Assembly: GCF_964340395.1 (NCBI RefSeq)
Contig: NC_135568.1
Span: 10,955,776-11,019,775, forward strand
Source of the DNA: Glandiceps talaboti
Taxonomy: Eukaryota; Hemichordata; Enteropneusta; Spengelidae
DNA: 64,000 nt
Direction of reading: 5' to 3'
How positions within the stretch are numbered: position 1 is the stretch's first letter; each line of letters opens with the position of its first letter. The notes below the pieces were generated by a model that was not told where the DNA came from, searched no databases, and saw only the letters and a list, made by a program, of their open reading frames with translations. This document shows positions 55,701 to 64,000 of the stretch, piece by piece. A program made the position numbers and the translations under genes.

Positions 55701-55707
55701 TGGAAAG

Positions 55708-55812
55708 GATAGCCCAGAGATTTGGCTATACCTGTCTCGACATATTGGTTCCTCATTGAGTATTCTGGTGAATGATGTCATCAAACCAGATAGCAGAGTC
55801 TCCTGGTCTTCC
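55708..55812. mobile_element. Hairpin MITE family B, copy
   Basis: AGCCCAGAGATTTGGCTATA and AACCAGATAGCAGAGTCTCC around GTATTCTGGTGAATGATGTC. Confidence 0.6.
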
Positions 55813-55814
55813 AG

Positions 55815-58080
55815 GGAACGATAATCCAAGAAAAAAGTGTGAACAAAAACATAATTAGTGAATTTGCCTGACATGTAGTCTCAGCCTGACTTGCACTGAA
55901 AGTAAAAAGCACTTGCCTTGAGTCTAATTAGATACATGTTTGGCACTGTAAGTGATAGAAGACGACGTTATACTTTACAACAAGATGTAAACTGTATTAT
56001 AGTATATAGAGTGGTGTTTCCACATGTAACACACATAAAGTCAAAACATTATTCAGAATAGGCCCAAATCTTTATGGACATCTCGTCGACATCATCAAGG
56101 TACAGGTATACTACAAAAGAAATACTGAGTAAAGTTTGATTAATCTGTAACAACTGAGTACGCTAGATGTTTATTAGAATCCTGAGTCTTGTGGTTAGAT
56201 GGATGGAGTACCACCTGTTTGTATTGCCCTAAGGGTTTAAAGTCATTTACAGTATAGACAACCATTTAATGTTGTACATGTCACCAATAACAAGGACAAC
56301 TTTGCCCTTAGTTAAATGCCAGTCTGACAGAAGGAGCAATGTTATTCTCATTTTCAAGTTTAGCTTCAGTTTCGGTCAGGTCAACATCTCAAATCAATTT
56401 ACTGAACTGTTCAATGTTTAGTTGATTACTCATCCTACCTGTAAACGAGAGCTATAAAATCACATCAAAATAAACTACAACTGGGAGTAAGGATGTCTGT
56501 TCAGGTGTTGTCTTTTGTTATATCAGTTCCTGAGGGCTGGTTCTGGACAATGATACATGTGAAATAAGGGTGAATGGTTTCATCTAATTAACTAATTGAT
56601 TCGTTTTGAAAGTGTCTGAAAGGACATTCACATCACATTCCTTAATATGGTAGAATACTAGTAGAGGGTAGCTAGAAGTCAACCTCAACCACCAACCCTC
56701 CTTCCTCCCCCATAACTCCTCCCCTCTCATTCCTATTAACAAATCATTCAACTTCTCTAATATAAACACAAGGGACTTAAATAAAAGAATGAGAGCTTAA
56801 ACTAATTGTTCACACTTGCTATCTGTTAACATATGAGAAAATATATTTTTTTAAAACCTTGTTTAGAGCATTGCTTATTTCATTCTCAGTAAAAAAAATT
56901 ATCATCTGACATTTTACATTAAATAAAAACATATGTATGGATCGACATTTAAAGTTTGATTTTGACATAGAGAAGTTAGACTATGCATGCTATGGGGCTG
57001 TGGTATTTTGAACACTGATTTTAATGCATTAAATAACACTATACACACTTGTACAAGGGAAAATTACTACATGTATGCAGTGTATAATGACACCTTTCAA
57101 CACCTTGTCCTGTCTTAGATTTTTTCACTTGAGTGAACTCATTTGCATATGAATAGATATCAACTTGCAGTAATTATATGTCTGTTGTTATGCTAATTTA
57201 GCAAACAGATTAGTTGCTGTCAATACAGTGATTTGGAGATCAGGTGTGATTTGAATAGACCTGCTAGTACATTTGTATCAGTAATATGCAAATGAAATAA
57301 GAAAGGCAGACATGGGAATTTGAGTGTATAGTGTGATTTATAGCCCAACTTTTTTATTCAAATTGAACATTTTTTTCTTGATTTCTATAACATTTTGTAA
57401 AATTCTAGCTTGATTTTAGATGTGTATGAAATAAATAAACTTATTGATGGATTTGTGTTTAAAATTTGGTGTAAAAGTTTAAAAAAAAATTTAAAATGGT
57501 TTGTCTGTAGTTCATGATGAAACATACATAAAGATAGGCAGCCATACAATTAATCAGGTAATGTGTAATCTGTAGTCTGCGCTTCAAATTTTGAAAAAAT
57601 CTTTTTCAGGGTTTTTGTGTGGTTTTTTTTTTTTAAATTTTGTGATTTTCCCGCCAAAAGTTATTTGCCATGAAAAATTTGTGATTTTTTTGTAACTTTT
57701 TAGCAAATTTCAACATTGTTTTAGACTTGGTTCATAGCTATTATCCTTACCCATGATGAGTTGTAAAAAATTTGGTTTAAAAGTCGTGAAATTTACAGAT
57801 TTTTCATAAAATAGGAAATTGTATCACAGTACTTTTTCACACCTGAGTGATATTGAAGGAGTTGACAACAGTTTGGTATTTTAACAAGTATGGTAATGAT
57901 AGAAGCTGTGATGATAGTCTGTTAGTTGTAGATTTTATCAGGTGTGATTGGTACTTAGGATTACACTTACAGTCAGTGTTTTCAGTTATGTGGTAATGAA
58001 GATAAGATAGAGGAAGGGAGATTAGTCTGACCATGCAGGTATACATTGTAGGCACGTGACAGGATTATGGTCAGGCAAGG
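55815..58080. other. No feature recognised
   Basis: Long A/T-rich stretch without matched repeats. A T-rich segment at 57340-57800 carries several TTGTGATTTTT-like words. Octamer words occur near 57142 and 57285. Confidence 0.4.
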
Positions 58081-58088
58081 TATTTGTA

Positions 58089-58206
58089 ATAGCCTAGCTA
58101 GACTCTAGGATTGTAGGTATTTTGGGCCACAACCCATCACAAGAATGATCTAGTTGTGGCAGTTCGTAGCCCAAATCGATGGACAACAAGCCTAGAGTCT
58201 AAGCTA
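58089..58206. mobile_element. Hairpin MITE G
   Basis: Ends TAGCCTAGCTAGACTCTAGG and CCTAGAGTCTAAGCTA are inverted, with inner inverted blocks TTTTGGGCCACAA and TTGTGGC...GCCCAAAT. Confidence 0.65.
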
Positions 58207-58380
58207 TGTGTAATATTAGCCATGTATCCATTTCATCCTGTTTATACTATACTGTGTAACAGAGCAGCATTGATTCCAATCTACAATAGCTATACAACAA
58301 GGCGTAGTCACATTTCAAGGCTACAAGTAGCCATAGCACATACTTTAATTGTACCGAGTCTGTAGAACATATTTGCCCTG

Positions 58381-58470
58381 ATACTTGGCTATCTGAATGG
58401 ATGCATATGTGACTCATTTTGTAATCAAGAGTATTGTCAAGCCATTCCAGATAACCAAATCTCTTGGTAT
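58381..58470. mobile_element. Hairpin MITE family B, copy
   Basis: ATACTTGGCTATCTGAATGG and CCATTCCAGATAACCAAATC, TCTTGG around AGAGTATTGTCAAG. Confidence 0.6.
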
Positions 58471-58474
58471 ATGT

Positions 58475-59330
58475 ACAACTGAACAGTACAGATTCTTAGC
58501 TAAGAATATATAGTGTTTAATGAATCCACAGGTGGATGATACAACTCAGTCAAATTCATAGAACAGCATAAAGGCTGTTGCAACCATGGGTGCCTCTCTT
58601 GGTTGTTTTCAAATTCAATACTTAACACAGTGCAACCTAGCTACTAGTACTGTGCTGTTTACAAGCTGTGATGTTTTGTAAAAAAAAAAAAAAACATGGT
58701 TCCATACAAAAATAGGTTCTCGCTAGTACACACATCACATGTGTTGCTTGAAATTTCATTGCCATTATGATGATGTGATGCCAATAGTAATTTCTACCCC
58801 ATGGTATTTCCTTTGATTCAGGTCAAAGGTCAACAGGTGTGCTTAGCATGATAGAATAGCCCAGTGTAATGGATAACAGGATAGTCTTTGTGTACATACT
58901 ATCACACCTTGGTCAATAAATGTTTATGGGTTTTTTACAACATTTGACAACAAATACTTGTTTTGTTGTCATGACCTTAGCATAACCTTAAAGAAAACAA
59001 TATTATCAAGTAAACCACTAAAATTTATTCAATCAATGTATTGTTCTAATTGTTGCAAAGAATGAAAGGTTATTACCTGGTGTAAGGTAAAAGTTACAGA
59101 ATACAAGGTCAGTAGAGAATCTATTTTTGGAAGAGGGTGGAAAGGATATCATTCAATTGGTGGAACAAATTATTCAATATTAATATAAAACTGAAATAAA
59201 TTGATTGAAATTGAATTTCAGCAATTTATATTAATCATGTTATGATTTTTAAAATAATTTGGAAGTTGTTTTTCTGAATTTTTTTGTTTATTTTGTTTCA
59301 TGAGTCTTGAAAATTTAATGATATTTTTTT
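58475..59330. other. No gene; one DR1 motif
   Basis: Contains A14 at 58680-58694 and the DR1 at 58820-58832. Confidence 0.4.
58820..58832 (+). promoter_or_regulatory. Perfect DR1 nuclear-receptor motif
   Basis: AGGTCAAAGGTCA in unique-looking flanks (TTGATTC before, ACAGGTG after). Confidence 0.45.
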
Positions 59331-59331
59331 G

Positions 59332-59590
59332 TTAAAGTGGCTATATGGATGAGGATTTGGGATTCATTTGGGGTTTTAATTTACAAGACAATTTTATCAT
59401 GGCTTCCTACTTAAAAAATTAATGTGAAACAACATTGACTACGTCTGTGATTATAACTCAGTACATTACAAAAGTCTAAAATATGTGTAAAAAGTTTGTT
59501 GTTGTACGTACAATACAAACATTTTTACACATTTATTAATCTTTTGCAATTTATTGAGTTATAGTCAAGGACTAAGCTTGGCATATGTTG
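59332..59590. mobile_element. MITE family A, copy 3 (truncated)
   Basis: TTAA (59332-59335) then AGTGGCTATATGGATGAGGA, through the central TTGTACGTACAATACAAACA to GGACTAAGC and CATATGTTG, where similarity to copy 1 stops. The right arm is missing, replaced by the element that follows. Confidence 0.7.
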
Positions 59591-59649
59591 GGCCCTGAGT
59601 CTGTCATACCATCTCGGTCTGCAAACCCATATCCAGGCCTGGTCATAAA

Positions 59650-59845
59650 CAGGCTGTAATATTAGTATAGTGTTTTTGCTAAGGTCTGAGAACCCTGATA
59701 AGAGAAAGGGAAATATCGTAAAATTTGGAAAGCTTTCCATACCATATTGTAGAATAATTTGGGTATGCAACCCTGGTAAAATGCCTGGGGAAGATTTTAC
59801 CTGGTTATCCCCTTAACAAAAACACTGTTAGTATTGTGAGTCAAG
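59650..59845. mobile_element. Short inverted-repeat element next to MITE A
   Basis: TGTAATATTAGTATAGTGTT, TTTGCTAAGG (left) and CCTTAACAAAAACACTGTTA, GTATTGTG (right) are inverted. Between them sit AGAACCCTG and a G/A-rich core. It starts 60 bp after MITE A copy 3 breaks off. Confidence 0.5.
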
Positions 59846-60179
59846 TATTAAACGAAATACACATTATAAAAGAACTGAATATCTACAATAAAAAAAATAG
59901 GTAAAATGATAATGTGATGAAAATTCTATTGATAAGTAAAGAATAAATAGTGTGTTATGAAGGCTGTCTGACACCTTTTCATTGCATTGTTTTCATGGCC
60001 AGTCTGTGACTCATCTACAGAATAATTCAGACACTTTATTCATACATCATATAAAACTCTTTACAATTTGCTGTCACAACTGTTTTGTCAGGCCCATTAT
60101 ATTACAATTCCATTTATATCATTTGATGTATGCAGTATTCAATTACCAACCAACCAAACGATAGTGATCTTAGACAGCT

Positions 60180-60501
60180 CTAGTCCGGAACTCATTCCGA
60201 TATCATAATGCATTTCATTCCCAGGATGTCATTGCCTTTGAAGTTCAGTATATTGTAAGTATCACAGCTCTTTATATGTGATGTCAGTGCACAGTATTAA
60301 TTTCAACAGATTATTGAAGCATTCATTTAAAGACCAGGGTTTTAATGCTAAGTTCTTCGTATTATTTTAGGGCAGCCGTACTTTAATAATTTTATGTGTC
60401 TCATGACCTGACCAAACCGATATTTCTTCAATCTGATAAAAAAATTGTCGCCTTTTTTTGCCAGGTTTAGAAAGAAACAACAACATCACATTCCGGACTA
60501 G
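60180..60501. mobile_element. Possible element with 11-bp terminal repeats (weak)
   Basis: CTAGTCCGGAA at 60180-60190 is exactly inverted at 60491-60501. No direct flank was seen. Confidence 0.25.
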
Positions 60502-60756
60502 ATTGTAAGATGGCAACCCCATTTTATTTTTATTTCTTTTCCTTGTCATTCAACTATCTTCTTTGACGTTTGAGTTTAACCAGTTGCATTTGTAATTGTA
60601 TGTACAAAAAAACTCATAGTGTAATCAATGAAGTACACCTATATATACCTCCATGGATAACAAAATGTCCTCCATTGTGCAGACTTCCTGGGTGTTCTCT
60701 GTTCATTTCAATTTGAAAAGCTGTACTTTCTGTGTAGTGTCTTCTTTAGTAATATA

Positions 60757-60888
60757 CAGATTCACAGTGTTTTGTCAATGGAGATCACATACAACAACAC
60801 AGAGTGGCATGCAATCTTGAGTCACAGTGTCTTGTCAATGGAGATCACACACAACAACTGAGTGGCATCCAATCCTGATTAAGGAATG
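60757..60888 (+). repeat. 66-bp tandem duplication
   Basis: TCACAGTGT(T/C)TTGTCAATGG, AGATCACA(T/C)ACAACAAC, GAGTGGCAT(G/C)CAATC twice. Confidence 0.9.
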
Positions 60889-60889
60889 T

Positions 60890-61965
60890 GTATTGTATGT
60901 CTTGACAAGGATAGTATTCCTAACTCCATGTACTAATAAAGTGTACTGATGGTCTGAAAGAGGGGATTGGCTGCTTTTAAGTTTTAGACAGACTAATTAA
61001 ATGTGTAAACTCTGTCTAATTATAGAAATCTGTTTTGTCAAAGAAGCCATATTGTTCTAAAAGACTAAAGTGTTGTGAACAAAACAAGAGCACACTCAAA
61101 AGTACAATCCCACACAGTTAACAATGATTAGTATGAAACCACTTTCTAATGTATACCATTGTGGTGTATCAATAGAAATTTAAAAAAAACAAACATGTAA
61201 TAACTTGTTTAAAGTTAGCCCTACTTAAATATCATAAAAGAAAAAAACTTTTTTCATTGTTTCCCCTAAATAAACACAAAGCTTAATTCCTTTCTGTAGC
61301 ATTTCACTGTGTTTTGTGAGTATGTGTAAGTGATTTGGCTGTGACTATGTTATAAACAAAGACAACTTTGAATCCTTTGGCCAGAGATAAGTTTAATTAC
61401 CTTAGACAATGATATAATGAACCAGAGCTGAATAATAGGGTTGTGAATATTTATTGTCCTATATCTATTCACTCACTTGTGATATTGAAAGTTATATTGT
61501 ATAGATTACATTATCATAATGATAAATTCAAAATTCAAATAATAAATCATATTGACCAATTAACATGTTACAACAAGTATAGATAATGAAACTGAATCAT
61601 TTTGATCAAAAGAAAAAATTGAAATGATATTGTGAAGCATTCTTTATAGTCACAGTATAAAACAATAATGTCACTAAGGTTCACCTCATTGCATCAATGG
61701 AATTATATAATCAGGTTTATGAGAAGTTAGGCCAAATAAAACAAGTTGTTTTGTTCCGGTTACTGACCCCTCCTAGTTTTTCACGCAGACTCTAAACCTT
61801 TTTTTTTTACATATTGAAAAAAAAAGAAAATCGCGAAAATTGTGAAGCCTCACAAGAAATACTGGATGTGGAAACTGGCATCAACTTAAAAAGACAATAT
61901 AAAACTGTTCTTCCAATCTGTAATGGCTGTACATCTGATGAGATGAAGCCAATAACACAGAGACC
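60890..61965. other. No feature recognised
   Basis: A/T-rich. Frames at 61807-62010 (minus) and 61814-62029 (plus) overlap and are unsupported. Confidence 0.4.
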
Positions 61966-61972
61966 ATATAGA

Positions 61973-62174
61973 AAACACCAGAAAAATATAACTACCAGAA
62001 CTAAACTCACATATGAAAAAAAAAATTAAAAATAAAAAAAAAAATCTACCTACCCCACCTATTATAAAATTGAAAACACCAGAAAAATATAACTACCAGA
62101 ACTAAACACTCACATATGAAAAAAAAATTTAAAAAAAAAAAAAAAATCTACCTGCCCCACCTATTCTAAAATTG
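61973..62174 (+). repeat. Tandem duplication, about 100 bp, with A-runs
   Basis: AAAACACCAGAAAAATATAA, CTACCAGAACTAAA, CTCACATATG, A-rich, ATCTACCT(A/G)CCCCACCTATT, (A/C)TAAAATTGAA twice. Confidence 0.9.
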
Positions 62175-62179
62175 AATGT

Positions 62180-63355
62180 AATCGGAACCACACAATTTTT
62201 GTTATGCCTTACAGAAAGGGATTCACAGCCATGGATAGCCTATAAACTTGCAAGAACTATGTCAAATTAAATTCAAACTCAGGTTTCAACTAAATATTCA
62301 ATCTTTGGTCAATGTGGAATTTAAACTTTTTTTGGAATTTAAACCAAGACTTTAGTCAGCATCATCTTTAATCTAAATGAAATCCTGTAATAATTAAATG
62401 ATACTAAAAATTATTTAATTTCTTGAAAATGAAGAATACATGTTATAACATCTCAGTGTTCTTTTCAATCCTATAAATGTACTTAACGTACATGGATAAA
62501 ATGACAATAACAGTTTACCATCCACAAATACGTTCAAGTTTTACCCTGAAAAAGGCAACTGTTGTGTTGCCGAAACGTCGGTTTTAATGAAGATCATTAG
62601 AAGATTATAGTGACTGGTTGAGACATCTTTAATTTCTACCTCACATTTTGTCAACATTTTGATGTACTCCCATCCACTTCTTTTAACTTCAATTGTCGTA
62701 GTTGGACTGAGTTTATTTCTTGGAAGACAATAACAACAACAATTTTAATACACGACTGTAATATAATGGTAAACATTTCAAAGTAAATTAACCTGGTTCA
62801 AATGACAAGGACTAACTTTAGACTTATCGAGTATTTTGTATTGCATTGTTTTGGATTCTTCTTTCAAATGTTGCTTCTATGGAAATATTTTAATGTAGAT
62901 GATATTACAAAATATTGAAAAAATCTAATGTGCTGTATCAAATTCTATAACAATTGGAGATATAAAATTCGAAGTATTTGTGTACTGCTGTGTTCAAAGG
63001 ACGTTATTTCTATGTTGTTGTCAACAAAATAAAGTAAAAAGACAAAAAGCGAAATGAAACAAAATTTGGTAACAATGTATTTGGAACAATTTTGCAAACA
63101 TCTCTCTTTAGCTGTCAAAATTTTGGATGTGAGCAACGCAACAAAAATTCTATTTCTATTCAGAATAGCGACAATTAAAATTAATTATTAGCACTATCAA
63201 AATTCGGATTATTATCTTGACCTTTGTATTTTGGGTTGACAGTTTTCCCAAGTCAATTAGTGTATCTAGTTATGTGTCGATTTTGAATGGGGATTCCCTT
63301 TTTCTATTAGTTGTGAACTTTGACCCTGTGACCCGTGACCTGTTATTTATTGAAT
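62180..63355. other. No gene; hammerhead-like stem
   Basis: A/T-rich apart from the stem listed separately. Confidence 0.4.
62546..62580 (+). other. Hammerhead-like stem motif, copy 2
   Basis: CTGAAAA, stem GGCAAC (62554-62559) / GTTGCC (62566-62571) with loop TGTTGT, then GAAACGTCGG. The downstream GAAAC fits the hammerhead core, but the invariant G of CUGANGA is A and no stem III or cleavage-site strand was found. Confidence 0.45.
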
Positions 63356-63359
63356 GCCA

Positions 63360-64000
63360 TGTTTGATTGTATTTCGAGTGTGGCAAGACGTGGTCGTGTT
63401 TCGCTGTATAGTACAATCTACAACTTCACTATTTCCAACTGTTTTGAGGTATGTAGACTAGTTTTTGCGTGGATCTATTCGTGTAAACAGTGAAAAGCCG
63501 AGTTTGTTGGAATTTGAGCGACGTAGTGCAGTTGAAAACATCGTGATGTGATTGTAGTGTAGTGAACGGCCGGTCACCGCGGTCAGTTCGATGTCGTCTG
63601 GTCGTGATTTGTAGTGTCACAAAAAACAGTTCAAATGAAGGAGCTGGAAGGATAGTTGGTGAAATCCTGAATGTGTTTTGAAACCTTTCTTGTGACCTTA
63701 CATATTTATAATGTACTTGAACTTGCTGTGGTATGAATTTTACGATGTCTACAAAATGTTATCACCGGAAACTCAATGTCACCGTTGTGCTTTGTGTACA
63801 AAACATTCAAATGTCACGTAATGTTGTGGACAAAAGATTTTTTTTCGAAATTCGGCTTCCGTCGTCCAAATATGCAAAACAATGGTAAATTCAACTCCAG
63901 TAGCATGTGCTATGACTAACATTCCTTGTGATGTTTCACGGTAGTGTCCTCTGTAGAAAATATTCTGTGTGACACTTATGGTATGCCTAGCAGCTGAGTG
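63360..64000 (+). promoter_or_regulatory. CpG-rich promoter-like region at the right edge
   Basis: About thirty CpGs fall in the 500 bp after 63360, several times the density of neighbouring DNA (AACGGCCGGTCACCGCGG near 63564 is the densest spot). A donor-like GAG|GTATGT lies at 63448/63449, so 63360-63448 may be a 5' untranslated exon. A 36-codon frame at 63711-63821 (MYLNLLWYEFYDVYKML, then SPETQCHRCALC) is noted but too short to call. Direction and gene are not known. Confidence 0.4.

Noticed and set aside
63711-63821. 36-codon Cys-containing frame
   Set aside because: Too short and without splice support; mentioned only under the CpG-rich region.

Overview
The window looks like nuclear DNA of an animal, most likely a marine invertebrate. 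It is roughly two-thirds A+T by eye and has almost no long open reading frames. It is packed with small inverted-repeat elements, tRNA-derived SINEs, degenerate tandem repeats and microsatellites. There are no bacterial-style gene arrays, Shine-Dalgarno sites, rRNA genes or convincing tRNA genes. I cannot name the species; amphioxus-, hemichordate- or mollusc-like genomes would all fit, and that is inference.

No complete protein-coding gene is visible. The longest open frames (143, 119, 116 and 110 codons) are either translations of tandem repeats or about what chance gives in 64 kb. The window is best read as an intergenic region and/or long introns of one or more large genes. Three CpG-enriched patches look like promoters with possible first exons: 3.73-4.18 kb, 33.43-33.84 kb (a short coding exon ending at a donor, the best case) and 63.36-64.0 kb at the right edge. 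Weak internal or terminal exon candidates lie at 10.0, 12.25, 18.92 and 46.91 kb. None of these encoded peptides was recognised.

Layout. 0-10 kb: part of a TTAA-flanked MITE at the left edge, a promoter-like patch, an RFX-type X-box and several repeats. 10-20 kb: a hammerhead-like stem beside a dispersed 110-bp repeat, a 77-codon open frame, a 339-bp MITE, three octamer motifs at 11-bp period, a ten-unit degenerate array and a nearly full SINE. 20-33 kb: a possible LINE 3' tail, paired SINEs, a 310-bp MITE, 50-bp minisatellites, a G-quadruplex motif, and TA-flanked and palindromic elements. 33-47 kb: the candidate first exon, many copies of two hairpin MITE families, a second X-box, a SINE graveyard at 42-43 kb, and a 232-bp inverted-repeat element with 75/76-identical arms and 10-bp direct flanks. 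47-64 kb: minisatellites, a GA array, a very large GATA-type array, more hairpin elements, a second hammerhead-like stem and a CpG-rich right edge.

The most unusual features are the young 232-bp inverted repeat at 46 kb, a strong excess of perfect nuclear-receptor DR1 sequences (five exact copies of one 13-mer), a four-copy 110-bp dispersed repeat, and the two hammerhead-like stems whose helix is kept by compensating changes. No new multi-gene system was found.
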